Source: Marinobacterium sp. LSUCC0821
Lineage (GTDB): Bacteria; Pseudomonadota; Gammaproteobacteria; Pseudomonadales; Balneatricaceae
DNA: 64,000 bases
NCBI RefSeq assembly: GCF_012848475.1
Contig: NZ_CP051666.1
Span: forward strand, 1,387,501 to 1,451,500
Direction of reading: 5' to 3'
In this document: positions 52,812-60,868 of the stretch, piece after piece
Numbering within the stretch: the stretch's first letter is position 1
How the letters are laid out: each line of letters begins with the position of its first letter
Program-made: the position numbers and the translations under genes
Notes under the pieces: model-generated
Seen by the model: the letters and a program-made list of their open reading frames with translations, nothing else
Databases searched by the model: none
Told to the model about the DNA's origin: nothing

Positions 52812-53630
52812 ATGGCAGATTTTTTCCAGTTAGACTCACAGACAATTGAAACTGAAGAGGATCTAATAAATCAGGTTTACCCAATCATTAAAGAAATTGG
52901 TTTCTCTGCAGGACTCTTCTCCTATACACCGGTAGGTTGGTTACCAAGTAGAAACCCAGGTGTCGTTCGAAGGGCCATTTCGATAGGATTAAAAGAGGAG
53001 ATATTTGATAGCTGGCTTCAACACCACAATCTCAAACCCACTCTATCACCCTCCCCCATGAGCCACTCATTTGACGTCTTTCGTAAACAGATGGTCAACC
53101 GAATCAGTCCTAAGATGTTCTCCCTCAATCAGATGTTAAGCAAAGGGTATGAATATCGTTCTCCCGCTGGGGATCGTTGGCTTAGAAAGATCAAACATAG
53201 CGGTGTAGAGCAGCTTTTTTCAGTACCCCACTTCTCTGTTCGAAGTGAGTTCTGGTCACTCGGACTTTTTCGTTACGCTGAGGATAGCGATGACACACCT
53301 CCTACCGCAGAGCAAAGTGCGACGCTGGTAAAGTTGGTAACGGACCTCGCTGAAGTCAGTATCGAGAAACTGCACTGGCGCGAAATAGCCAAAGATAAAA
53401 TCAAAAAACCACTGACCAAAAGGGAACTCGATTGTCTCTACTGGGCATCCAAAGGCCATACCGCTGAAGAGACCGCTGATGAATTAAATTTACAGGTGGA
53501 GACCATACGCAAGTACATTAAGAACGCCTGCTATAAACTCAACGCCCGTAACAAAGTATCTGCCGTATCAAACGCCCACCAATTAGGACTATTGGGATAC
53601 ACACTGGACGTCTCAGTTAAATCAGAGTGA
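52812..53630 (+). CDS. Solo LuxR-family transcriptional regulator
   Basis: 272 residues. The C-terminal LuxR HTH is at about 196-262: KPLTKRELDCLYWASKGHTAEETADELNLQVETIRKYIKNACYKLNARNKVSAVSNAHQLGLL. The N-terminal 180 residues have the general layout of an autoinducer-binding domain, but the usual DP pair and aromatic cage are not clear (FDSWLQHHNLKPTLSPSP), so an acyl-homoserine-lactone ligand is doubtful. There is no luxI-type synthase in the window. Its stop codon lies inside the first tRNA-derived repeat. Confidence 0.82.
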   Translation: MADFFQLDSQTIETEEDLINQVYPIIKEIGFSAGLFSYTPVGWLPSRNPGVVRRAISIGLKEEIFDSWLQHHNLKPTLSPSPMSHSFDVFRKQMVNRISPKMFSLNQMLSKGYEYRSPAGDRWLRKIKHSGVEQLFSVPHFSVRSEFWSLGLFRYAEDSDDTPPTAEQSATLVKLVTDLAEVSIEKLHWREIAKDKIKKPLTKRELDCLYWASKGHTAEETADELNLQVETIRKYIKNACYKLNARNKVSAVSNAHQLGLLGYTLDVSVKSE

Positions 53631-54014
53631 GGCAGATGCTATGCATCCAAAGATTCAAATTACGCAGTGAAGGTGGTGGGCCCTCCGGGACTTGAACCCA
53701 GGACCTGCCCATGATTCATTAAGAGCGAGTCGGCCAGCCGACTCATAATCGGCAGTACTAATTTCGAAGTGAAAATTTTGAATCTTGTGCTGAAGGATGG
53801 TGGGCCCTGCCAGACTTGAACTGGCGACCTGCCAAACTATAAAGAGTGAGGCGGATGCATTGCATCCAAAGATTCGAATTTCACTGTGAAGGTGGTGGGC
53901 CCTCCGGGACTTGAACCCAGGACCTGCCCCTTACAATAAAGAGCGAGTCGGCCAGCCGACTCATAATCGGCAGCACTATTTTCGGATTGAAAATTTTAAC
54001 TTTTGTAGTGAAGG
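53631..54014 (-). repeat. Tandem tRNA-Ile-3'-end-derived repeats
   Basis: Non-coding stretch with three partial copies of the 3' 36 nt of tRNA-Ile (T-arm, acceptor, CCA), minus strand, at 53674-53709, 53798-53833 and 53893-53928. Starts are 124, 95 and 122 bp apart, the last interval reaching the intact tRNA at 54015. The first and third copies are identical to the tRNA in all 36 nt. The middle copy has a different but perfectly paired T-stem (GCCAG/CTGGC). Between them are GAGTCGGC-CA-GCCGACTC hairpins and an 18-nt copy of the anticodon arm in the opposite orientation (53738-53755, 53956-53973). A further partial unit begins within the LuxR stop region. Confidence 0.85.
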
Positions 54015-54091
54015 TGGTGGGCCCTCCGGGACTTGAACCCAGGACCTGCCGATTATGAGTCGGATGCTCTAACCAACTGAGCTAAGGGCCC
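54015..54091 (-). tRNA. tRNA-Ile (anticodon CAU, lysidine-modified type)
   Basis: 77-nt cloverleaf with encoded CCA on the minus strand: 5' GGGCCCTTAGCTCAGTTGGT, anticodon loop CTCATAA, T-loop TTCAAGT. The D-arm and TTAGCTCAGTTGGTTAGAGC match the E. coli ileX/ileY type rather than elongator tRNA-Met, so C34 should be converted to lysidine by TilS to read AUA. The acceptor stem GGGCCC pairs fully. Elongator tRNA-Met is the alternative call from the anticodon alone. Confidence 0.9.
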
Positions 54092-54108
54092 ACACAAGAA
54101 GCGCGCCC

Positions 54109-54137
54109 ATAATACTGATCTAGCATTAGGGGCGCAA
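54109..54137 (-). promoter_or_regulatory. Sigma-70 promoter of tRNA-Ile
   Basis: On the minus strand: -35 TTGCGC (54137-54132), a 17-bp spacer and -10 TATTAT (54114-54109), followed by a GC-rich discriminator (GGGCGCGC) as expected for a stable-RNA promoter. It lies between rpoD and the tRNA. Confidence 0.65.
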
Positions 54138-54156
54138 TAACTTATAAATCAGAGAT

Positions 54157-56007
54157 TTACTCGTCGATGAAGCCGCGTAGATGGTCTGAACGGCTTGGGT
54201 GGCGAAGCTTACGAAGTGCTTTCGCTTCGATCTGACGGATACGCTCACGGGTAACGTCGAACTGTTTGCCCACTTCCTCTAGGGTGTGGTCAGTGTTCAT
54301 GTCGATACCGAAACGCATACGCAGCACTTTCGCTTCACGAGCGGTTAGACCTGCAAGCACAGAACGGGTTGCTTCACGCAGACCTTCGCCAGTTGCAGAG
54401 TCGATCGGAGATTCCATAGTGGTATCTTCGATAAAATCACCAAGGCTCGAATCTTCGTCGTCACCGATTGGTGTCTCCATTGAGATTGGCTCTTTAGCGA
54501 TCTTAAGTACTTTACGGATCTTATCTTCAGGCATCTCCATACGCTCTGCCAACTCTTCTGGAGTCGGTTCACGACCCATCTCCTGAAGCATCTGACGTGA
54601 GATACGGTTAAGCTTGTTGATAGTTTCGATCATGTGAACAGGGATACGGATCGTACGCGCCTGGTCAGCAATTGAACGAGTGATCGCCTGACGAATCCAC
54701 CAAGTAGCATAAGTTGAGAACTTGTAACCACGACGGTACTCGAACTTATCAACCGCTTTCATCAGACCGATGTTGCCTTCCTGAATAAGATCTAGGAACT
54801 GCAAACCACGGTTGGTGTATTTCTTAGCGATAGAGATAACAAGACGAAGGTTCGCCTCAACCATCTCTTTCTTAGCACGACGTGAACGCGCTTCACCAAT
54901 CGATAGCTGACGGTTAACCTCTTTGATTTCAACGAGGGAGATACCGACATCTTGCTCGATCTGAAGAAGACGACGTTGAGCACGTTTCAGGTCACCAAGC
55001 TGAGCTTGCATTGACTCTGAGTATGGCTTACCTGAAGCGACAATCTCGTCAAACCACTCAGTGTTGGTTTCGTTACCTGGGAATAGCTTAATAAACTCTT
55101 GGCGAGGCATGCGACCTTTCTGAGTCGAGATGCGCATGATGTTTCGCTCTTGGGTACGAATGCGATCGATGAAATCACGTACTCGGCTTACCAACATTTC
55201 GTAGAAACGTGGTGAAAGTTTCACTGGAGAGAACACCAATGCCAGCTCTTCAAGCGCCGCAGCAAACTGAGATGAGTTACGACCTTTCTTCTCTGCCTTT
55301 TGAAGTGCAACTAGTGCCGCTTCGATAGCACCGAAACGCTCTTTAGCCTCTTCTGGATCTGGACCACGATCTTTCTCATCATCAGAGTCTGAAGAGTCAC
55401 CATCTTCATCGTCATCATCGTCAGAGTCAGAAGCATCATCTTCCGGCTCTTCATCAAGCTCATCGCTGTCATTATTTTGAGCGATTTCAGAATCAGGATC
55501 GATGTAACCGCTGAATAGATCGCTTAGACGCCCCTCTTCTTCAACAGTTGCATGGTATGCCGCTAGAATAGCGTCAACACTTCCTGGGAACTGCGCAAGT
55601 GCAGTCATGACACCACGGATACCCTCTTCGATTCGCTTAGCGATCTCAATTTCGCCTTCACGAGTCAGAAGTTCAACCGTACCCATCTCACGCATGTACA
55701 TACGCACTGGATCAGTTGTACGACCGGCATCAGACTCAACCGCCGCAAGAGCTGCTACAGCTTCTTCGTCAGCTTCTTCACTTGAGTCACCATCGGTCAT
55801 CAACAGAGTTTCTGCGTCTGGAGCTTCCTCCGACACAGAGATACCCATATCGTTGATCATGCGAATGATGTCTTCGACCTGATCTGGATCTGCGATATCT
55901 TCTGGAAGATGGTCATTTACTTCAGCGTACGTAAGGTAGCCTTGCTCCTTACCCTTCGCGATCAACTCTTTGAGGCGAGATTGCTGTTGTGCTGTGTTGT
56001 CAGACAT
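54157..56007 (-). CDS. rpoD: RNA polymerase sigma factor RpoD (sigma-70)
   Basis: Primary sigma factor, 616 residues. Region 1.1 at the N-terminus, region 1.2 ([21 protein letters not shown]), a strongly acidic non-conserved insert (about 175-225, rich in DSDD and EEPEDD), region 2 ([57 protein letters not shown]), region 3 and region 4.2 ([27 protein letters not shown]). Last gene of the rpsU-yqeY-dnaG-rpoD macromolecular-synthesis unit, here with yqeY added as in Pseudomonas. Confidence 0.98.
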   Translation of the reverse strand: MSDNTAQQQSRLKELIAKGKEQGYLTYAEVNDHLPEDIADPDQVEDIIRMINDMGISVSEEAPDAETLLMTDGDSSEEADEEAVAALAAVESDAGRTTDPVRMYMREMGTVELLTREGEIEIAKRIEEGIRGVMTALAQFPGSVDAILAAYHATVEEEGRLSDLFSGYIDPDSEIAQNNDSDELDEEPEDDASDSDDDDDEDGDSSDSDDEKDRGPDPEEAKERFGAIEAALVALQKAEKKGRNSSQFAAALEELALVFSPVKLSPRFYEMLVSRVRDFIDRIRTQERNIMRISTQKGRMPRQEFIKLFPGNETNTEWFDEIVASGKPYSESMQAQLGDLKRAQRRLLQIEQDVGISLVEIKEVNRQLSIGEARSRRAKKEMVEANLRLVISIAKKYTNRGLQFLDLIQEGNIGLMKAVDKFEYRRGYKFSTYATWWIRQAITRSIADQARTIRIPVHMIETINKLNRISRQMLQEMGREPTPEELAERMEMPEDKIRKVLKIAKEPISMETPIGDDEDSSLGDFIEDTTMESPIDSATGEGLREATRSVLAGLTAREAKVLRMRFGIDMNTDHTLEEVGKQFDVTRERIRQIEAKALRKLRHPSRSDHLRGFIDE

Positions 56008-56140
56008 TTAAAATCCTGTGTCTATCCACGTTGGACGCGCAAAAATTGCAAGCGCCGAAGTATAGCTAAAAAGTTCAAGATCTGCCAGTAAGATGCGTTC
56101 AAAACACCTATAACCTGTAGTGATAAATTTACACTTAGAT

Positions 56141-58003
56141 CTATTGTGAGTTGTTACGCTGCGCCAGCAGGGTTGCCAGCAGCACTTTCTCTTCAGATGT
56201 GAGTGGACGTTCCCTTGATAGCTGAGTTAAATCACGCAACTGCTTCTCAGTTTTACGAGCAACTAAACGCTGCAGAGCATCATTCAATAGCACCTGTGCA
56301 TCGACGTTACTAAGCACTGGATCTAGCTGCGAAATTTCATTCAATACCAATAGGTTAGGCATTAATTCAGGATCATGCTGCCAATCTAAAGCTAGGGTTC
56401 CCAAACTCGCATCCGGGGTGTTTTGAAAGTAGTGCAAAAGAGCTTTCAACAGCCCGATATTCTCAAGTAGCACACCGTCTAACTCTTCAGGCTTAACTGC
56501 CTGCGCAGCCAAATCTGGGCGATGCATCAAGATTGAAATAGCGCTATTTACAAGATTAATACGTGTCCCGCTTCGTACCTGCTCGACAGGCTCAAAGCGC
56601 TGCTCTTGGCGACGCGGCTTAGATTCAAAATAACCACGCTGCGGTGCAGGCGCGACAGATTCAGCTTCAAACTGCACAGGCGGTTCAACTTTTGCGTGCA
56701 GATTGGCGATCGTGTCCAACTGATCAATAGACAGGCCTGTCATCTCAGCAACGCGATCCATCATCATCTGCTGTAGAACAGATACCTGCATCGTTCTTAT
56801 CAACGGCAGCGCCTCTGTTGAGAAGCGTGCTCGCCCATCCATAGAGGTGAGATCGATATCTTCACTCAATGCTTTGAAGAAATATTCTGAGAAGGGTAGC
56901 GACTCATTTACTCGCTGACTGAATGCTTCTACCCCTTCACTTCGAACCAGGGTATCGGGATCTTCGCCATCAGGCAGAAACAGAAAACGGGCCATTAGGC
57001 CATCGCGCAACACAGGCACACAGGTATGCAGCGCTCGTTTTGCTGCCTGTCGACCTGCTGCATCACCATCGAAGCAGAACACCACCTCATTTACCAACTT
57101 AAAGATGCGTTCGAGGTGTGCGTCCGTTGTGGCAGTACCAAGAGTTGCTACAGACCAGGTCAAACCATGCTGCGCAAGGCTCACCACATCCATGTAACCC
57201 TCGACAATAAGGAGCTTCTCTAGAGTACCCGTATTTTGGCGAGCTTCGTAAAGACCATAGAGTTCACGACCTTTGTGGAAGGTATCGGTCTCGGGAGAGT
57301 TGAGATACTTCGGCTTCTCATTTGTAAGAACACGAGCACCAAAACCAATGGTTCGTCCACGCATATCGCGGATTGGGAACATAATGCGATCGCGGAAGCG
57401 GTCATAACGGCGACCACGCTCCTCGTTTTCAACCATCATGCCCGAAGCGAGCAACAGTGCATCTGCATCTGCTTGCTCTTTGGCGATGTGTTGCTGAAGA
57501 TTATCCCAGCCCGGAGGTGCGTAACCCAGTTGAAAACGCGCGGCTATTTGCCCGGAGACTCCACGCTTTTTCAAATAGGCTACAGCCTTTTCACGCTCAG
57601 AATGAGAACGCAGCTGCTTCTGGTAGAACTGATTCGCCTCTTCCAACAGATCAAACTGCTTTTTGACCTGCTTCTCTTTTGCGACATCTCGCTCACGATC
57701 ATGCTCATGAGGCACTTCAAGTCCAACTGTCTTGGCGAGTTCTTCGACAGCCTCTGGAAAGCTAAGACGTTCAAACTCCATAACGAAACCGAGCGCATTA
57801 CCACCAGCACCACAGCCAAAACAGTAGTAGAACTGCTTGTCAGCACTTACAGAGAAAGAGGGAGATTTTTCTTTGTGGAAAGGACAGAGAGCGGAGTAGT
57901 TTTTACCTGCTCGCTTGAGTTTTATACGCGAATCAACAACATCGACGATGTTTACACGCGCCAAGAGGTCATCAATAAAGTGCTGCGGAATACGACCTGA
58001 CAT
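56141..58003 (-). CDS. dnaG: DNA primase DnaG
   Basis: Makes RNA primers at the replication fork. 620 residues from the ATG at 58003; a TTG two codons upstream is rejected. N-terminal CHC2 zinc-binding domain (CPFHKEKSPSFSVSADKQ, then YYCFGCGAGGN), RNA polymerase domain with TOPRIM motif LLIVEGYMDVVSL and CFDGDAAGRQAAKRA, and a C-terminal DnaB-interacting region. Lies 133 bp upstream of rpoD. Confidence 0.97.
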   Translation of the reverse strand: MSGRIPQHFIDDLLARVNIVDVVDSRIKLKRAGKNYSALCPFHKEKSPSFSVSADKQFYYCFGCGAGGNALGFVMEFERLSFPEAVEELAKTVGLEVPHEHDRERDVAKEKQVKKQFDLLEEANQFYQKQLRSHSEREKAVAYLKKRGVSGQIAARFQLGYAPPGWDNLQQHIAKEQADADALLLASGMMVENEERGRRYDRFRDRIMFPIRDMRGRTIGFGARVLTNEKPKYLNSPETDTFHKGRELYGLYEARQNTGTLEKLLIVEGYMDVVSLAQHGLTWSVATLGTATTDAHLERIFKLVNEVVFCFDGDAAGRQAAKRALHTCVPVLRDGLMARFLFLPDGEDPDTLVRSEGVEAFSQRVNESLPFSEYFFKALSEDIDLTSMDGRARFSTEALPLIRTMQVSVLQQMMMDRVAEMTGLSIDQLDTIANLHAKVEPPVQFEAESVAPAPQRGYFESKPRRQEQRFEPVEQVRSGTRINLVNSAISILMHRPDLAAQAVKPEELDGVLLENIGLLKALLHYFQNTPDASLGTLALDWQHDPELMPNLLVLNEISQLDPVLSNVDAQVLLNDALQRLVARKTEKQLRDLTQLSRERPLTSEEKVLLATLLAQRNNSQ

Positions 58004-58039
58004 CTTCAACTTCGCTGTACTCTCCAGCGAAGAACTCTA

Positions 58040-58483
58040 TCAGAGTTTCGCTTTGACCTTTTGTGAAACAGCGCTCATATCTGCGCGGCCTTGAAGCTGC
58101 GGTTTTATTTGCGCCATGACTGCGCCCATCGCTGCCATGCCTGTAGCATCGGTTGCTGCGAGAGCTGCGTCAATAATTTGTTCGATCTCAACATCACTGA
58201 GAGGTTGCGGCAAGAAAGTTTTAATCACCTCCATCTCTTGCTGCTCCTTTTCAACCAGATCAAAACGCTCAGCCGTTTGATACTGGGTAATCGAGTCCTT
58301 GCGCTGCTTGACCATCTTGTCTAGCACCGCTAGCACACGTGCATCATCAAGTTCGATTCGCTCATCAACTTCGACTTGCTTTAATGCAGCAAGCATCAAT
58401 CGGATTGTTCCAAGGCGCTCCTTATCTTTGGCGCGCATTGCAACTTTCATCTGCTCAGAGATCTGATCTTTTAAGGCAGACAT
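58040..58483 (-). CDS. GatB/YqeY domain protein
   Basis: 147 residues. Sequence starts SALKDQISEQMKVAMRAKDKERLGTIRLMLAALKQVEVDER, the YqeY pattern, and ends with the helical tail related to the GatB C-terminal tRNA-binding domain (MGAVMAQIKPQLQGRADMSAVSQKVKAKL). Function is unsettled, probably tRNA- or translation-related. Sits between rpsU and dnaG as in Pseudomonas. Confidence 0.92.
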   Translation of the reverse strand: MSALKDQISEQMKVAMRAKDKERLGTIRLMLAALKQVEVDERIELDDARVLAVLDKMVKQRKDSITQYQTAERFDLVEKEQQEMEVIKTFLPQPLSDVEIEQIIDAALAATDATGMAAMGAVMAQIKPQLQGRADMSAVSQKVKAKL

Positions 58484-58547
58484 TAGCTTCTCACTCTAGC
58501 ACTGTGGCGTTAGGACTCAACCACAAGGATTCTTTCTGGGCTTCTAC

Positions 58548-58763
58548 TTAGTAGAGGCGAACGCGACGAGCGTTTTCACGCTGTAGCTTTTTAGCGTGAC
58601 GCTTAACAGCAGCTGCTGCAGCACGCTTACGAGCAGTTGTTGGCTTCTCGTATGCTTCACGTTTACGAACTTCAGCAAGGATACCTGCTTTTTCGCATGA
58701 GCGTTTGAAACGACGAAGTGCAACGTCAAATGGCTCGTTGTCTTTTACTTTTACGGCTGGCAT
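58548..58763 (-). CDS. rpsU: Ribosomal protein bS21
   Basis: 71 residues, strongly basic: [46 protein letters not shown], the full bS21 sequence pattern. Small-subunit protein near the anti-Shine-Dalgarno end of 16S rRNA. First gene of the rpsU-yqeY-dnaG-rpoD unit, with a leader hairpin 32 bp upstream. Confidence 0.98.
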   Translation of the reverse strand: MPAVKVKDNEPFDVALRRFKRSCEKAGILAEVRKREAYEKPTTARKRAAAAAVKRHAKKLQRENARRVRLY

Positions 58764-58792
58764 AAGTTGGTATTACCCTTTCCAGTTAATTA

Positions 58793-58821
58793 ATAAAAAC
58801 CTCGGGATAAATTTTCCGAGG
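58793..58821 (-). promoter_or_regulatory. Leader hairpin with T-run upstream of rpsU (possible attenuator)
   Basis: On the minus strand CCTCGG pairs with CCGAGG around a 10-nt AT-rich loop, followed by TTTTTATT. It has terminator form but lies upstream of rpsU in the sense direction, so it may attenuate the operon. Alternatively it could end a short upstream transcript. Stem is only six pairs. Confidence 0.4.
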
Positions 58822-58938
58822 GCGCCAAATAATACAGATCCACCCCATCTATGTAAAGAGCGAGATTGAGTTTCCTAATGGCTCTATTTTCTGAATAATA
58901 GGCACCTATAAATAGACACCCATATGATTAGGAATGGC

Positions 58939-59982
58939 ATGTTAGTACTTGGTATCGAAACCTCTTGTGACGAAACCGGCGTTGCGCTCTATGACAACGA
59001 GCAGGGCTTACTTGGTGATGCGCTTTATAGCCAGGTTAAAATGCATGCCGAGTATGGCGGCGTTGTCCCAGAACTTGCCTCAAGAGATCATGTTCGCAAA
59101 CTAGTACCGCTCATTCGTGAGGTGTGTAACCAAGCAGGTAAAACACTGAGTGATGTTGAAGCCATCGCTTATACCGCAGGCCCAGGCCTTATCGGTGCAC
59201 TGATGGTTGGCGCCTCAACGGGCCGCGCTTTGGCACTGGCACTTAATATCCCAGCTGTCGGTGTACACCACATGGAGGGCCACCTCCTCGCCCCTATGCT
59301 TGAGGAGAATCCGCCAAGCTTCCCATTTGTAGCACTACTGGTATCAGGCGGGCATACCCAATTAGTTCGCGTAGACGGCATAGGCGAATACCAATTACTG
59401 GGTGAATCTCTTGATGATGCTGCCGGTGAGGCCTTTGATAAGGCGGCCAAAATGATGGGACTCGACTACCCAGGCGGCCCACTCATTGCCAAGCTAGCCG
59501 AAAAGGGTTACAGCTCCGCTTACACCTTCCCCCGTCCAATGACCGATCGTCCTGGACTGGACTTCAGCTTCTCAGGTCTTAAAACATTCACGCTCAATAC
59601 AGTGGAAGCTGCTCGCAAAGCCAATAATGGTGAACTTGCTGAGCAGGATGCAGCCAACATAGCCGCAGCATTTGAAGATGCGGTGGTTGAGACCCTAGCT
59701 ATTAAATGCAGACGCGCCCTCCAGCACACAGGCATGAAACATCTAGTCATAGCTGGTGGTGTCAGTGCCAATAAAAAACTTCGAATTCGACTGGATGAGA
59801 TCGCAAAAAAAGAGCGCTCCACACTCTTCTATGCAAGACCCGCTTTCTGTACCGATAATGGCGCGATGATTGCCTACGCTGGCTGCCAGCGCTTAATGGC
59901 AGGCGAAAGAGCATCACTCACAATCACCGCACAGCCCCGCTGGCCAATGGAACAATTGAACGCACTTGGAGAGAAGAGCTAA
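58939..59982 (+). CDS. tsaD: tRNA N6-adenosine threonylcarbamoyltransferase TsaD
   Basis: Transfers the threonylcarbamoyl group to A37 of ANN-reading tRNAs, with TsaB, TsaE and TsaC product. 347 residues from the ATG at 58939, preceded by AGGA; an ATG at 58924 lengthens it by five codons not found in relatives. [23 protein letters not shown] at the N-terminus, metal-binding [26 protein letters not shown] and [11 protein letters not shown] are all intact. Divergent from rpsU, as in most Gammaproteobacteria. Confidence 0.97.
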   Translation: MLVLGIETSCDETGVALYDNEQGLLGDALYSQVKMHAEYGGVVPELASRDHVRKLVPLIREVCNQAGKTLSDVEAIAYTAGPGLIGALMVGASTGRALALALNIPAVGVHHMEGHLLAPMLEENPPSFPFVALLVSGGHTQLVRVDGIGEYQLLGESLDDAAGEAFDKAAKMMGLDYPGGPLIAKLAEKGYSSAYTFPRPMTDRPGLDFSFSGLKTFTLNTVEAARKANNGELAEQDAANIAAAFEDAVVETLAIKCRRALQHTGMKHLVIAGGVSANKKLRIRLDEIAKKERSTLFYARPAFCTDNGAMIAYAGCQRLMAGERASLTITAQPRWPMEQLNALGEKS

Positions 59983-60338
59983 TGGATACGATTTTCATTC
60001 AGGGCCTTCGTTTCGATGCGATTATCGGCATCTATCCGCAAGAGCGCATCAAGAAACAACCTATGGTTGTAGATATTGAGATGGCTACGGACATTAAGCC
60101 AGCAGCACTCAATAACGACTTGGACTCATCGATAAATTACGCAGCAGTCAGCGAAGCGGTGATTCAATTCTGTGTTGCTGCAGAGGCTGAACTTTTGGAG
60201 ACGCTTGCAGAGAATCTGGCTGAATACCTTATTCGTGAGTTCAACATTTCAGGCTTGCGCCTCTCTATTGGCAAACCGATTGCTGTACCGGAAGCACAGC
60301 TTGTAGGCGTCAAGATTGCACGTGGAATTTGCTTCTAA
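59982..60338 (+). CDS. folB: Dihydroneopterin aldolase FolB
   Basis: Folate synthesis enzyme that makes 6-hydroxymethyl-7,8-dihydropterin. 118 residues. IFIQGLRFDAIIGIYPQERIKKQPMVVDIEM has the conserved Glu and the substrate-binding loop; INYAAVSEAV and the late GLRLSIGKPIAVP (catalytic Lys) are typical. Start overlaps the tsaD stop (TAATG) and its stop overlaps the folK start. Confidence 0.94.
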   Translation: MDTIFIQGLRFDAIIGIYPQERIKKQPMVVDIEMATDIKPAALNNDLDSSINYAAVSEAVIQFCVAAEAELLETLAENLAEYLIREFNISGLRLSIGKPIAVPEAQLVGVKIARGICF

Positions 60339-60817
60339 TGCCCTACGTTATCCTCGGAATCGGCAGTAACGAAGAGCCCCTTAAGAATATCCCCAGGGCT
60401 CTCGAGCTACTAAACAGGCATTGCGACAAGATAGATCTATCACCAACCTATCTCAGCACAGCACTTGATCCAAGCGAGCCAGACTACATCAACCTAGTGA
60501 TCAAAGCTAAAACCGACCTAGGCGTGGAAGCGCTACTCGATGTGCTTAAAGAGATAGAGACACTATGCGGGCGGCGCATCGGCAAATTCTGCATGCTGGA
60601 CCTTGACCTACTCTGCTATGAAAGGAAGGTAGGTAATTTTGCCGGTGTTGAACTACCTAGAGTCGACCTCACCGATTATGCGCATGTATTACTTCCACTT
60701 TCTGAACTTCTGCCAGATCAAAAACATCCCGTTCTGAACATTTCATATGCTGAACTGTGGCGCACTAATTCAACAAAACTCCTTGAAAAACAGAGCTTAC
60801 GACCACATAGTCTATAA
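60338..60817 (+). CDS. folK: HPPK-family protein (FolK-like)
   Basis: Member of the 6-hydroxymethyldihydropterin pyrophosphokinase family, 159 residues from ATG 60338 (a TTG at 60329 is upstream). PYVILGIGSNEEPLKNIPRALELL and YINLVIKAKTDLG match the family, and MLDLDLLCYERK holds the paired Mg-binding Asp. The preceding segment reads GRRIGKFC where standard FolK has RWGPRT, so ATP-loop contacts differ. This variant is the one usually found beside folB in Pseudomonas relatives. Enzymatic activity is likely but less certain than for canonical FolK. Confidence 0.8.
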   Translation: MPYVILGIGSNEEPLKNIPRALELLNRHCDKIDLSPTYLSTALDPSEPDYINLVIKAKTDLGVEALLDVLKEIETLCGRRIGKFCMLDLDLLCYERKVGNFAGVELPRVDLTDYAHVLLPLSELLPDQKHPVLNISYAELWRTNSTKLLEKQSLRPHSL

Positions 60818-60868
60818 GCGAGTGACCAAGGAAGGTCTCCATGACCAACAATTGATATGGGGGCTTAG

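Noticed and set aside
53631-54091. Regularly spaced repeats that could suggest a CRISPR array
   Set aside because: The repeated units are tRNA-Ile 3' ends with uneven 95-124 bp periods, the intervening sequences resemble each other, and no cas genes are present.
55380-55520. Long acidic D/S/E-rich stretch in RpoD as an anomaly
   Set aside because: Acidic inserts in the non-conserved region of gammaproteobacterial RpoD are common, including in E. coli, so this is not unusual.
54266-55882. Several open frames antisense to or out of phase with rpoD
   Set aside because: Serine-rich products mirror the acidic and helical stretches of RpoD; no independent support.
57236-58000. 254-codon open frame antisense to dnaG
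   Set aside because: It lies wholly inside the well-supported dnaG coding sequence, has no family resemblance and no ribosome-binding site, and its product looks like an antisense translation of a primase gene.
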